A DNA stretch of 40,933 nt from Methanocorpusculum sp. (GCA_030539655.1 JAUNXT010000003.1:21183-62115); one strand, 5' to 3'; positions 1 through 8,132 are shown, numbered from the stretch's first letter. Notes: generated from the sequence alone by a model not told the origin. Program-made: numbers and translations.

Positions 1-143
1 TGACAGAGTATTGTCTGCATCAGAAGATCGCCACCTGCACCGGAGTCGGAAAGCAGGAGAACTGAAGACCCTGCAGGGATGCCGCCTGAGAGTGCCGAAT
101 CCAGTGCCGGGTTGCCTGTATTTATGCGGATATCCTCATTCAT
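1..143 (-). CDS. KaiC/RadA-like ATPase, 5' part only (runs off the window)
   Basis: Reading leftward from an ATG at 141-143 there are 47 open codons before the window edge. The peptide begins MNEDIRINTGNPALDSALSG and continues with GIPAGSSVLLLSDSGAGGD, then LLMQTIL. This follows the N-terminus of KaiC/RadA-type RecA-fold ATPases, in which a 'GG(I/L)PxGS...GxxGxGKT...Q' pattern forms the P-loop. Here the GKT/S of Walker A is replaced by GGD, so the usual nucleotide-binding lysine is absent. Such proteins in archaea include FlaH/ArlH-like and signal-transduction ATPases; this one cannot be placed more precisely from 47 residues. A TATA-like box at 168-175 sits 25-32 nt before the ATG, fitting a leaderless transcript. 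Family call inferred from pattern only. Confidence 0.6.
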   Translation of the reverse strand, partial: MNEDIRINTGNPALDSALSGGIPAGSSVLLLSDSGAGGDLLMQTILC

Positions 144-167
144 ACTTATTAATTGGAAAAAGGAGGA

Positions 168-175
168 GATATAGA
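168..175 (-). promoter_or_regulatory. TATA box for the KaiC-like gene
   Basis: On the minus strand the box reads TCTATATC, 25-32 nt before the ATG at 143, the spacing expected for an archaeal leaderless transcript. No Shine-Dalgarno sequence precedes the ATG. Confidence 0.4.
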
Positions 176-192
176 TATCTGATACAGGTGTC

Positions 193-1500
193 TCAGATAA
201 CCTGAAGATTCGGGATTCTCATCTTCGGAACGAGTGCACCGGATAAGGATTTTGTCTCTCTGGATATGGTGAGATTACCTTTGAGGATATTAAAGACGTT
301 TCCGGCAAGCATCGCCTTTTTCACCGGCTGTACAAACTCCCTGCCTTCTACCAGATATGCATTGGCTGATTCAACGGAGAATTCCCCGGTTAAGGGATTT
401 GCCGTGTGGGCACCGATGACCTCTTTTACATAGAGACACGGTTTTTCCAGAACATCCTCTTCAGGTGCGGAAATAGTCAGGCAGTGCGGAGATATGATTG
501 TGCTGCCGTTTCCTGTCCGGTGTGCGTGTCCGGTTGAGGCTGTTCCTGCCTGTGCCGCGGTCTTTGCATCATAGAGATAGGACTGAAGCACTCCGTTTCT
601 TATAATTGACAGGTCATGTGTGGGTGTTCCTTCTGTATCAAACCTGCGCCAGGCATCTCCTTCCTTTTTCATCGGGACGTCGGTTATGGAAATATCAGAA
701 GATGCAACTGCAGCCCCAAGCTTTCCCGCGTATACGGATTTTCCGGTCAGCACATTTCTTCCGTTCACTGCTTCGGAGAAAAGTTCCAGTATCAGGGCAT
801 CTGCAGCGTCTTCCGAAAATACCACATCATATTTCTTTGACTCAATGTTTACCCCGTTTCGTGAAGATGAGGCAAGATATGTTGTTTCCTCACCAATCTT
901 TTCCGGATTCAGCCGCGCAGAAAACGGTGATGAATCATAGGAATACCCCGTTGAATCATCGCATATCGCATCCATCCCGAGAGTAATGTCTGAAAACTCC
1001 CGCTCAAGGCAGACGCCGCTTGTGTTAACAAGAACCGAGCGGCCTTTGGAGAGGGTCACAGCTCCTGCTACCGGTCTTGCCTCCGGATATTTTGCAGCTC
1101 CTGCGTTCATCCGTGACAGATATTCTGCTGCGGTATCTGCTGATATCTCAAGGTCCTTATCAATCGGCTGTTCTCCGACTGGTATCTCCTGTTTTTCAGG
1201 AAAACCATTCCATCCGGCAACCGTATCCGAGAGCTTTGCGGAGGCAACGGCAGCCGAGAGTGCCTCATTTAGTTTTGTCACATCAGATGTCGCAGCGATT
1301 CCGATTTTCTTATCTTTGACCACGCGGAAATACACCATTGTCTCCGCATGTTCAAACAGGGACGAGATGTCAGTCCCCCTCTGTTCCAGTGTCAGATCCT
1401 TAAATGATGCCGTATAGATTTCCACCTCATCGGCAAGTCTTCCTCCTTTGGAAAGCAGGGCATCCAGGTCAATGTTTACGGTTTTCATGGTGTCAGGCAT
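193..1500 (-). CDS. tldE: TldE/PmbA-family protein (metalloprotease partner subunit)
   Basis: A 435-residue protein with TldD/PmbA-family features, such as the segment FDTEGTPTHDLSIIRNGVLQ and the C-terminal NPLTGEFS stretch. It has no HExxxH motif, as expected for the TldE (PmbA) half of the TldD-TldE heterodimer. In bacteria the pair cleaves unfolded or modified peptides (microcin B17 leader, CcdA antitoxin) and the TldD subunit carries the metal site. The archaeal substrate is unknown. It directly follows the tldD homologue on the same strand, and its ATG overlaps the end of that gene by 8 nt, so the two are surely co-transcribed and translationally coupled. Length is usual for the family. 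Confidence 0.9.
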   Translation of the reverse strand: MPDTMKTVNIDLDALLSKGGRLADEVEIYTASFKDLTLEQRGTDISSLFEHAETMVYFRVVKDKKIGIAATSDVTKLNEALSAAVASAKLSDTVAGWNGFPEKQEIPVGEQPIDKDLEISADTAAEYLSRMNAGAAKYPEARPVAGAVTLSKGRSVLVNTSGVCLEREFSDITLGMDAICDDSTGYSYDSSPFSARLNPEKIGEETTYLASSSRNGVNIESKKYDVVFSEDAADALILELFSEAVNGRNVLTGKSVYAGKLGAAVASSDISITDVPMKKEGDAWRRFDTEGTPTHDLSIIRNGVLQSYLYDAKTAAQAGTASTGHAHRTGNGSTIISPHCLTISAPEEDVLEKPCLYVKEVIGAHTANPLTGEFSVESANAYLVEGREFVQPVKKAMLAGNVFNILKGNLTISRETKSLSGALVPKMRIPNLQVI

Positions 1501-2830
1501 TTCCGGCGCCTCCTACGGTAGCTTCAGTCAGATATACGTGCGGTGCTCCGTCGGAGACCGGAACGTTCTGTCCTTTTCCGCACATCCCTGAAGACATACG
1601 GCGCTCTCTGCCGCATAACGAGATGTTGTGGAGAACTGAGAGTATATCTCCTGAAAGCGAGACGTCGCGGAGCATCTGCGTTGTCTCCCCATTTTCAATC
1701 ATATATCCGTACTTTGCGTTAAACTGGAATACGCCGCGTCCCGGGTCAACCTGGCCTCCGCGTGATCCGATTAACAGAATCCCGTTTCTGCAGGTTTCGA
1801 GGATCTCTTCATAGGAGGCATCGCCTTCTTTGATGTAGGTGTTGCTCATCCGGACAAGCGGCTGCATCCCGGGTTCTGCCCGCGCGTGTCCGGCTTCCCC
1901 GCTTTCGAGACCCACTGCCGCGAGCGTCTCACGTGAATGCATAAATTTGTTTACCACACCCTGTTTAATCAGTTCGCACGGTCCCGCAGCGATTCCTTCA
2001 GCATCGAACGGTTCGTACCCGTATCCGTGCATCGACGGGTCGTCGATGATGGTTACAAGTTTTGAACCGACCTGTTCTCCGCGCCTGGGGCCTAAGACTG
2101 ACACTCCGTCGCGCACCTGATCTCCTTCCGATGCATGTCCTACTGCCTCGTGTGCAAACACTCCGCCGATTGCTGGGTCAAGGACCGCAGGCATTTTTCC
2201 TCCGGGGACTGCCTTGGCACTCAGGAGGTCAAGCGCGGTTTTTGCACAGGACTCCGCTTTTCCGATGAAATCAGTTATCCTAAGGGGCCCTACGACCGCG
2301 TCCTGCTCATAATTCATCTGCATATCACATTCATTTGTTGCAACAGCAGTTACCGTATAGAGCGTTCTGCAGACCGAGGCCTGTGCCTCATATCCGTTTG
2401 CATCCTCAAAAAAAACATCCTGATACTGCTCTGCATACCGTGCAGTTGTCGCAGCAATTCCAGGAAGTTGTGCCGCGCGTTCCAAGGTTAGCAGCTCATC
2501 GGTTTTTTCTTCAAGCGGCCGCTCTGCCTGTTCCCTCGCGGAGGCATTCCATGAATGAGGGGTGCCGTACGGGACGTCAGCCACATCTGCTTTGACTGTG
2601 GGGAACGATGCCAGTTTCGCCGCGCGTTCGACTGCCGCACGTTTTGCCTTCTCATCGTCTATATCAAAGGGTGAGACGCAGGCGTATCCCCATCCGGTCT
2701 TTCCAAGGACACGGATGAGGGCTTTTTTGCTGTATGAGGAGCCTGCATTTTCCACTGCGCCGTTTTCAGTCTGGATGGAAACGGTGTGTCCGTTTACCAG
2801 ACGAATGTCATAGTAGCGTATGGTATCCAT
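1493..2830 (-). CDS. tldD: TldD-family zinc metalloprotease subunit
   Basis: About 445 residues from the ATG at 2830; a TTG seven codons upstream at 2851 is an alternative start. The HExxxH zinc-binding motif is intact as HEAVGH near residue 227, followed by a Gly-rich TldD core (ASEGDQVRDGVSVLG) and a C-terminal segment (SRGGQVDPGRGVFQF) typical of the family. With the following TldE-like subunit it should form a cytoplasmic heterodimeric protease that degrades small or unstructured peptides. A TATATAAT stretch lies only 5-12 nt before ATG 2830, too close to serve as that start's TATA box, so the true start and promoter remain uncertain. Confidence 0.92.
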   Translation of the reverse strand: MDTIRYYDIRLVNGHTVSIQTENGAVENAGSSYSKKALIRVLGKTGWGYACVSPFDIDDEKAKRAAVERAAKLASFPTVKADVADVPYGTPHSWNASAREQAERPLEEKTDELLTLERAAQLPGIAATTARYAEQYQDVFFEDANGYEAQASVCRTLYTVTAVATNECDMQMNYEQDAVVGPLRITDFIGKAESCAKTALDLLSAKAVPGGKMPAVLDPAIGGVFAHEAVGHASEGDQVRDGVSVLGPRRGEQVGSKLVTIIDDPSMHGYGYEPFDAEGIAAGPCELIKQGVVNKFMHSRETLAAVGLESGEAGHARAEPGMQPLVRMSNTYIKEGDASYEEILETCRNGILLIGSRGGQVDPGRGVFQFNAKYGYMIENGETTQMLRDVSLSGDILSVLHNISLCGRERRMSSGMCGKGQNVPVSDGAPHVYLTEATVGGAGNA

Positions 2831-2953
2831 AGGTATTATATACGTCCGCAAACCAAAAAGAGCTTCCTAATCATTGGGGCTGCAGGAACCGGTGTGGATG
2901 TTTTTCGTTTAACAGTTGCTGTAGAACTGTGTTTGGAAGGAAAACATACTTAA

Positions 2954-2963
2954 CTATTTATAG
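2954..2963 (+). promoter_or_regulatory. TATA box for the PRC-barrel gene
   Basis: CTATTTATAG lies 27-36 nt upstream of the ATG at 2990, implying a transcript with little or no leader. No Shine-Dalgarno sequence is present. Confidence 0.5.
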
Positions 2964-2989
2964 GTAGATGTTCATAATTAATAGATATA

Positions 2990-3241
2990 ATGCAGAGCGA
3001 ACAGTTTGTCCACAATATCCGCAGAAAGCGTGTCATGAGTACCGATGGAAAAATCATCGGACAGATTAAAAATATCACCTTCGATGCAGCAACCGGGCAG
3101 TTACTGCGTCTTGTTATCCGTCCGGATGCATCCTTTGACACAACCGGTTTCAGAGTTGAGAATGAAGCAATTACGATTCCATTTGAAGCAGTAAAGGATA
3201 TCACTGATTTTATCGTTGTTGACCGTTATATGCTGCATTAA
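2990..3241 (+). CDS. PRC-barrel domain protein
   Basis: An 83-residue single-domain protein. The pattern VMSTDGKIIGQIKNITFDAATGQ is the classic PRC-barrel opening (strand, G.xIG.v.d...D), followed by LLRLVIRP and a final strand with IPFEAVKDITDFIVVD. PRC-barrels occur in RimM and the photosynthetic reaction-centre H subunit and bind RNA or protein partners. Stand-alone versions are common in methanogens with no assigned role. It is transcribed divergently from tldD with its own promoter. A second PRC-barrel gene lies at 17071-17340. Confidence 0.85.
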   Translation: MQSEQFVHNIRRKRVMSTDGKIIGQIKNITFDAATGQLLRLVIRPDASFDTTGFRVENEAITIPFEAVKDITDFIVVDRYMLH

Positions 3242-3323
3242 CCAATCAGCACTTTTTTCCGGAATTATTCAGTTTGGCAGATTGTTCTGCTGTCATAAGA
3301 AGAGTGGAACATGCTGCTCTCTC

Positions 3324-3339
3324 CGAAAACCTTAATATC
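3324..3339 (+). promoter_or_regulatory. BRE/TATA promoter for the 60-aa gene
   Basis: CGAAAAC followed by CTTAATATC lies 23-38 nt before ATG 3362, a BRE plus TATA arrangement for a leaderless start. This spacing favours ATG 3362 over the in-frame ATG at 3311. Confidence 0.45.
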
Positions 3340-3361
3340 ATATCCTTCTTATATAGTAGTA

Positions 3362-3544
3362 ATGGTAAAACGGATTGCAGAAATAGAAGCAGAACTGGAA
3401 TTTGTCGCAGACGTTGAAGGAAAGAAAGACTGCCTCATGTCGCAGCAGGGGGAACTCTGGTTTAACATTGATGTTCCGAAAGGACATGGACTTAAGGCAG
3501 GAAACAGAGTTCGCGTCATTGTAGAGACTATAGACACACAGTAA
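3362..3544 (+). CDS. Small conserved-type protein of unknown function (60 aa)
   Basis: I do not recognise this gene. From ATG 3362 it encodes 60 acidic, soluble residues, starting MVKRIAEIEAELEFVADVEG. The second half reads as alternating beta strands (GELWFNIDVPKGHGLKAGNR, then VRVIVETID), resembling a small beta-barrel of the OB/TRAM or SH3 kind. That is an impression from strand pattern only. The stop is 14 nt before the next ATG, so it is probably the first gene of an operon with the membrane-anchored protein and possibly adenine deaminase. Confidence 0.6.
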   Translation: MVKRIAEIEAELEFVADVEGKKDCLMSQQGELWFNIDVPKGHGLKAGNRVRVIVETIDTQ

Positions 3545-3558
3545 ATCTGATTCAAATC

Positions 3559-3990
3559 ATGAAAGACTTAACTTCGCGAAAACCAACGGTTTCACTTTCG
3601 AATGCATCTCCCAGGACCATCATAATCGGCTTTCTGATTCTCCTGTTAATTGGTCTTGTTATTATCATGATTCTTTTTGCAGGAGGGGCCTCAATGGATG
3701 CGGACGATACCGTGTACATTGACGGATCTTTGAAAACAATCGTTAATTATGGAGATGATGCACCGCAGGACTACTGGGTACAGTACAAAATTTTCCGTGA
3801 AGACGGCATTTTGTCCCGCGAGCAGGTCGGGGATCTTTATTCGTATATAATGACATTCAAGAAAGGACCGAATGTTACCGAATACAAGGTCCCGCTCAAA
3901 AAAGGAGAATATCAGATATTTATCTACATCTCAACAGTGGAGGAAAATCCGAAACGGGTGACTGCCTTTATCCGTTCAATAACTATCTAA
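3559..3990 (+). CDS. Membrane-anchored protein of unknown function
   Basis: This 143-residue protein has one strong transmembrane helix at about residues 20-43 (TIIIGFLILLLIGLVIIMIL), preceded by a basic, serine-rich cytoplasmic tail. The rest, about 100 residues, should lie outside the membrane. It looks beta-rich, with YWVQYKIFREDG, YKVPLKKGEYQIFIYIS and VTAFIRSI, like an immunoglobulin-type domain. No family could be named. A 15-bp tandem duplication spans its stop codon, so the ending I-T-I-stop is repeated in frame (T-I-T-I-stop). It sits between the 60-aa gene and adenine deaminase on the same strand. Confidence 0.65.
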   Translation: MKDLTSRKPTVSLSNASPRTIIIGFLILLLIGLVIIMILFAGGASMDADDTVYIDGSLKTIVNYGDDAPQDYWVQYKIFREDGILSREQVGDLYSYIMTFKKGPNVTEYKVPLKKGEYQIFIYISTVEENPKRVTAFIRSITI

Positions 3991-4007
3991 ACAATAACTA
4001 TCTAAAC
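3978..4007 (+). repeat. 15-bp tandem duplication across a stop codon
   Basis: AATAACTATCTAAAC occurs twice head to tail (3978-3992 and 3993-4007). Because the unit is a multiple of three, the stop codon and preceding I-T-I codons are repeated in the same frame, giving a back-up stop 15 nt downstream. It lies just before the ribosome-binding site of the adenine deaminase gene. Confidence 0.9.
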
Positions 4008-4018
4008 AGGTGACTTTC

Positions 4019-5620
4019 ATGCAAGTATTTGACAACGCTAATTTATTTAACCCAGCAGATGGCTCATGGGAGCTCTTATCTTTTTCCGTGGAAGATGGTA
4101 AAGTAGCACTCATCGGTCCATCCGAGTCTATTCCCGGGGAAAACCGCACAGATCTCAGAGGCAAGCGGGTAGTTCCCGGATTAATTGACTGCCATGTCCA
4201 CATCGAAAGTTCACTTCTAATTCCGCGTGAATTCGGGAGTCTGATTCTCTCTCACGGTGTCACAACCGCAGTCTGTGACCCGCATGAAATCGCAAATGTG
4301 GCTGGGACTGCAGGAATTGACTTTATGCTCGAGGATGCAGATGCATCCCCTGCCGATTTATTCTTCATGATTCCATCCTGTGTGCCGGCAACACCTCTTG
4401 AAACAGGGGGGGCTGCAGTTACCGCTGAAGACATGAAAAAGTATGTCGGTCATCCCCGTGTCTTAGGCCTTGGGGAGATGATGAATGTTCCGGGTGTTCT
4501 CAATAAAGACCCGGAAGTGCTCGCCAAGCTTTCGCTTTTCAGACACATCGACGGTCATGCCCCGCAGGTTACAGGAGAGGCCCTATGCAGGTACTGTTCG
4601 TATGGAATCTCAACAGATCATGAGTGTGTTTCTGCAGATGAGGTACGGGAAAAGGTCAAACGCGGCATGCGCATTCTGCTGCGCGAAGGAGATGCTGCAA
4701 AAAATGTTGCCGCATTAACACCTGCGGTTACTGCTGAGACAGCATCAAGGTTTGCATTTGCAACCGATGACCGCCATGCCGACTCACTCTTGGAGGATGG
4801 ATCGATTGATAACTGCATCCGTCAGGCAATGAAGGCAGGAATGTCCCTTGAGACCGCACTGCGGCTTGCAACACTTTCTGCTGCAGACATTATGGGCTTA
4901 TCAGACCGCGGTCTCATCGCTCCGGGAAGAATTGCCGATTTCTGCGTGCTCGCAGACAGCGGAGAGTTTTGTGTAACCGAAGTGTACAAAAACGGCATTA
5001 AGTTTGTGAGCCGCCATACTGATGCACATTGTTCGGATATTGCGTTTCCACCGTTTATCATCCCCTCGCTTTCAAAAGAGGATCTGAAACTTCCGGACGG
5101 AAATCTAAAGACCATCGAAGTATTTCCGGGAGAGCTGATATCAGGTGCTGTTCCCAGAACAAAAGATGCGGAGGGTGTTAATAAAGTAATATGTATAGAC
5201 CGGTATCGCGGTAAAAAATTCGGGGTTGCCCAGGTTTTGGGCCTCGGTCTCCGGAAAGGGGCTGTTGCATCATCCATCGGGCATGATGCACATAACATTA
5301 TCGCAGCAGGAGCGGATGATGACGACCTGCTTTCTGCAGTCTCCGCCGTTTCCCAGGCAGAAGGCGGGATGGTGGTCTGCATAGATGGAAAGGTAACGCT
5401 TCTCCCGCTTCCGGCAGGAGGTCTGATGACTTCTGAACCGTATAGGGAGGTCTGTAAAAAACTGCGTGCACTAAACATTGAGTCGGAAAAAACAGGAGCA
5501 GTCAGCCATGTGTTTATCCAGCTGAGTTTCCTCGGACTTACGGTAATTCCTCATCTTAAGATTACGCCGCGCGGTCTTTTTGACGGAGATGCCTTTACGG
5601 ACACCGGAATTCTGTGGTGA
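4019..5620 (+). CDS. ade: Adenine deaminase
   Basis: About 533 residues from ATG 4019; a GTG at 4010 is possible, but GGTGA at 4009-4013 is well placed as a Shine-Dalgarno for ATG 4019. It belongs to the amidohydrolase superfamily: the first metal ligands are in GLIDCHVHIESS (His about 59 and 61), followed by TTAVCDPHEIANVAG, GLGEMMNVPGV, DGHAPQV, STDHECV and FATDDRH, all in the order seen in Ade proteins. The C-terminal region (about 390-533) is the extra domain of adenine deaminases. The enzyme converts adenine to hypoxanthine and ammonia in purine salvage and acts in the cytoplasm. It is slightly shorter than many bacterial homologues. It may be co-transcribed with the two small genes upstream. 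Confidence 0.93.
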   Translation: MQVFDNANLFNPADGSWELLSFSVEDGKVALIGPSESIPGENRTDLRGKRVVPGLIDCHVHIESSLLIPREFGSLILSHGVTTAVCDPHEIANVAGTAGIDFMLEDADASPADLFFMIPSCVPATPLETGGAAVTAEDMKKYVGHPRVLGLGEMMNVPGVLNKDPEVLAKLSLFRHIDGHAPQVTGEALCRYCSYGISTDHECVSADEVREKVKRGMRILLREGDAAKNVAALTPAVTAETASRFAFATDDRHADSLLEDGSIDNCIRQAMKAGMSLETALRLATLSAADIMGLSDRGLIAPGRIADFCVLADSGEFCVTEVYKNGIKFVSRHTDAHCSDIAFPPFIIPSLSKEDLKLPDGNLKTIEVFPGELISGAVPRTKDAEGVNKVICIDRYRGKKFGVAQVLGLGLRKGAVASSIGHDAHNIIAAGADDDDLLSAVSAVSQAEGGMVVCIDGKVTLLPLPAGGLMTSEPYREVCKKLRALNIESEKTGAVSHVFIQLSFLGLTVIPHLKITPRGLFDGDAFTDTGILW

Positions 5621-5622
5621 GA

Positions 5623-5631
5623 AACTATATC
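5623..5631 (+). promoter_or_regulatory. TATA box upstream of the secreted protein and carrier-protein cluster
   Basis: AACTATATC lies 26-34 nt before ATG 5657. It is the only good TATA candidate before the run of five genes ending at 9265 and may drive all of them. Confidence 0.5.
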
Positions 5632-5656
5632 TAATTCAAAAACAAACAATTATAAA

Positions 5657-6220
5657 ATGAAAGGCAAAGTGATTATCTGCATTCTGCTTGTGCTGGTACT
5701 CTTTAGCATCCCTGTGGCAGCAGATGCGGAATCTTCACTCTCATTTCCGGAAGAGAGTTCTGCAGTTGACGGAGAGGGTTCGGAGATTCCGCTTATTGAA
5801 AGCCCTGTGATGCTGAACGGAGAAAACAATTACGGGTATCTGCATGTTAATTCCGTTCAGATTAATCTGAAAAATACTGATGCAGATATCATTGTATCCT
5901 ATGATATTGATCCGTTTATGTCTTTTCTGGTCTCAATATTCGGGACAGAGGATTTGAAAAAGCGTGTTCTTGGTGTTCTTCAGTATCCGGATGTAGGATA
6001 TACCAATCAGGTGATTACTTTCCAGTATCTCGATGTAAAACGTGCAGTTCTTCACATCACAAATGCGGCTCTTGACAATCAGGATAACTCGTACTGGTAT
6101 CGGGCACACACCTTTGGCTGTACTATTCCGAATCTCTACTTCCTTATCTCTGATTCGGATGTCAGAAGTTTCACCAATGTGAAGGAAATGAGCAGAGGAA
6201 TAGGATACTTCAAATCCTGA
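5657..6220 (+). CDS. Secreted protein of unknown function
   Basis: This 187-residue protein begins with a clear Sec signal peptide (MKGKVIICILLVLVLFSIPV, with AADA following as a likely cleavage site near residue 24). The mature part starts with an acidic, low-complexity stretch and then about 120 residues of predicted beta structure (GYLHVNSVQINLKNTDADII), followed by the segment FGTEDLKKRVLGVLQYPD. I do not recognise the family. The stop is 23 nt before the phosphopantetheinyl transferase start, so it may share a transcript with the carrier-protein cluster. A functional connection is inference only. Confidence 0.75.
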   Translation: MKGKVIICILLVLVLFSIPVAADAESSLSFPEESSAVDGEGSEIPLIESPVMLNGENNYGYLHVNSVQINLKNTDADIIVSYDIDPFMSFLVSIFGTEDLKKRVLGVLQYPDVGYTNQVITFQYLDVKRAVLHITNAALDNQDNSYWYRAHTFGCTIPNLYFLISDSDVRSFTNVKEMSRGIGYFKS

Positions 6221-6243
6221 TTTTTTAAGAGAGGTGTCTGTTT

Positions 6244-6627
6244 ATGAGAATATTTACCGGTTGCGATATTGTGCGTACCGGAAGATTCACGTCGCACCTT
6301 GATGATAAACGGTTTCTTGACCGCTGTTTTACTGAAGCAGAACAGGCGTACTGTTTCGAAAAGGCAAGTCCGGAAGAACATTTTGTAGCACGGTTCGCCG
6401 GAAAGGAAACAGTACTGAAAGCATTTTCAGGGAGTGGCATCCGGTACCCGATAGGGTCTGTTGAGATTTTGAATAAACCGTCCGGAAGACCAATTGTGCG
6501 GATTTCAAACGATGAAGCAGTTCCAGACGGTTTTTGTATTGAAGTGAGCCTCAGCCATGAGGATGAGTATGCCGCAGCATCTTCTGTGGTCTGTTTTTCA
6601 GACGATAAATCATCCCGTAACATATGA
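6244..6627 (+). CDS. AcpS-type 4'-phosphopantetheinyl transferase
   Basis: 127 residues, the usual AcpS length. The family motifs are present: GCDIV (6-10, with metal-binding Asp8), FTEAE (29-33), HFVARFAGKETVLKAF (46-61, with the catalytic RFAGKE) and a late SLSHEDEYA. AcpS moves the phosphopantetheine arm of coenzyme A onto a serine of a carrier protein. Its substrate is most likely the ACP encoded at 9029-9265. A GAGGTG Shine-Dalgarno lies at 6231-6236. The stop overlaps the next ATG by 4 nt (ATGA). Most archaea lack fatty-acid ACPs, so a dedicated AcpS beside a carrier protein suggests a bacterial-type acquired module. Confidence 0.9.
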   Translation: MRIFTGCDIVRTGRFTSHLDDKRFLDRCFTEAEQAYCFEKASPEEHFVARFAGKETVLKAFSGSGIRYPIGSVEILNKPSGRPIVRISNDEAVPDGFCIEVSLSHEDEYAAASSVVCFSDDKSSRNI

Positions 6628-8132
6628 CGAAAAATATTACCGAATGGCTTGACAAAACGGCGGCGCGTTTTCCGGAGGGACTTGCACTCCATGATGAACA
6701 GGAAGAACTGACGTACCAGGAGTACCGGATAAAAGCATTAGGAATTGCCCGTTCCATAATTGAAAAAAATATCCGGCACGAACCGGTAATTGTTTATCTG
6801 GAAAAAGGAGTGAATATCCCCGTTTCCTTTTTTGGTATCGCATACAGTGGAAACTTTTATTCACCAGTAGATACTGCGCTTCCAAAGGCGAGAGTTTCCG
6901 TGATGCTTTCTGTTCTGCAGCCGAAACTTGCGATAACCCGCCGCAGTTTATCCTGGGTGCTTGATGATGCAGGATATAGAGGAGAGCGACTTTTCATCGA
7001 GGATATCTGTCCGGCTGAAGATGATGAGGCAGTAGTGGCTTCCGTTCTCTCAGGGGCCGGCGGTGAGGACCTGCTCTACGTTTTGTTCACCTCCGGGTCA
7101 ACCGGTATCCCGAAGGGGGTGTCTATTACGCACCGTTCGGTTATCAACTATATTGAGTGGGCAGACAGTGTTTTTTCCTTCACCGAACGTGATTCATTCG
7201 GAAATCAGGCGCCGTTTTATTTCGATAATTCGATTCTTGATATCTACTGTGCGGCAAAATCAGGTGCAACTCTCTATATCATCCCGAAACATCTCTTTGC
7301 CCAGCCGGTGCCTCTCCTTTCGTATCTGAAGGAACACAGGATTACAACGATTTTCTGGGTGCCCTCAGCTCTGATTGTCCCTGCAAAACTGCATGCTTTC
7401 CGGAATGTTGACCTGACATCGTGCCTGAAGCGCGTTCTTTTCTGCGGGGAGGTGATGCCTGCGCGGCAGCTGTCTCTCTGGAGGGCCTACCTCCCCGATG
7501 TCTGCTATGCAAATCTATACGGTCCCACAGAGATTACCGATGCATGTGCGTATTATATCATTGACCGCGAGTTTGCTGATTATGAGCCGGTTCCGATTGG
7601 AAAACCAATCCGGGGGGTTGAGATGTATCTTATCACTGAAGAAGATGGTAAAATCCGCCGTGTATCCAAAGGAGCGTCTGGGGAAATCTGTGTTGCAGGT
7701 GTCTGTCTTTCTCCTGGGTATTATCAGAACCCGGAGAAAACACGCGAGGTCTTTGTTCCAAATCCCTTCGGCTCCGGACTTATGTATAAAACAGGGGATA
7801 TCGGAAGGTACAATGCACGCGGAGAACTTGAGTATCTTTCCCGGAAGGACTTCCAGATAAAGCATCTGGGACACCGGATTGAACTTGGAGAAATAGAAAC
7901 TGCTGCAGATTCAGTCGCGGGAGTCAGCCGCTCGTGCGCGCTCTATGATGCGGTGCGGCATAAGATCGTACTTTTTGCGGAAACCGGTATTAGTTCGTCA
8001 TTCATCGAAGAATCTCTCGCACATCTGCTCCCGGCTTACATGATGCCAAGCAAAATCATTATCATGGATGAGATACCTATTAACTGTAACGGAAAGATTG
8101 ACCGCACTCTGCTTCAGGAGTATATCACATGA
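6624..8132 (+). CDS. Stand-alone amino-acid adenylation enzyme (DltA-like, NRPS A-domain)
   Basis: 502 residues, a complete A domain without attached partners. Core motifs are intact: FTSGSTGIPKG (155-165), FYFDNSILDIY (198-208), NLYGPTE (297-303), YKTGDIGR (388-395), the A8 hinge LGHRIELGEIE (415-425) and the catalytic lysine K491 in NCNGKID. Asp201 is the residue that normally binds the substrate alpha-amino group, so the substrate is likely an amino acid. By manual alignment the pocket reads D201, N202, L205, W245, L272, C274, L298, D306, A307, K491. C274 in LFCGEV matches the cysteine of DltA linked to D-alanine selectivity. It should activate an amino acid with ATP and load it on the ACP three genes on. 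It overlaps both neighbours by 4 nt (ATGA). DltB and DltD partners are absent. Confidence 0.9.
   Translation: MTKNITEWLDKTAARFPEGLALHDEQEELTYQEYRIKALGIARSIIEKNIRHEPVIVYLEKGVNIPVSFFGIAYSGNFYSPVDTALPKARVSVMLSVLQPKLAITRRSLSWVLDDAGYRGERLFIEDICPAEDDEAVVASVLSGAGGEDLLYVLFTSGSTGIPKGVSITHRSVINYIEWADSVFSFTERDSFGNQAPFYFDNSILDIYCAAKSGATLYIIPKHLFAQPVPLLSYLKEHRITTIFWVPSALIVPAKLHAFRNVDLTSCLKRVLFCGEVMPARQLSLWRAYLPDVCYANLYGPTEITDACAYYIIDREFADYEPVPIGKPIRGVEMYLITEEDGKIRRVSKGASGEICVAGVCLSPGYYQNPEKTREVFVPNPFGSGLMYKTGDIGRYNARGELEYLSRKDFQIKHLGHRIELGEIETAADSVAGVSRSCALYDAVRHKIVLFAETGISSSFIEESLAHLLPAYMMPSKIIIMDEIPINCNGKIDRTLLQEYIT

Noticed and set aside
606-1417. Several long plus-strand frames opposite tldE
   Set aside because: They are antisense shadows of the tldE reading frame, with no recognisable domain, promoter or ribosome-binding site.
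2823-2851. TATATAAT as the tldD promoter
   Set aside because: It lies only 5-12 nt before the ATG, while archaeal TATA boxes act about 25 nt before the transcript start. It would place the start inside the gene.
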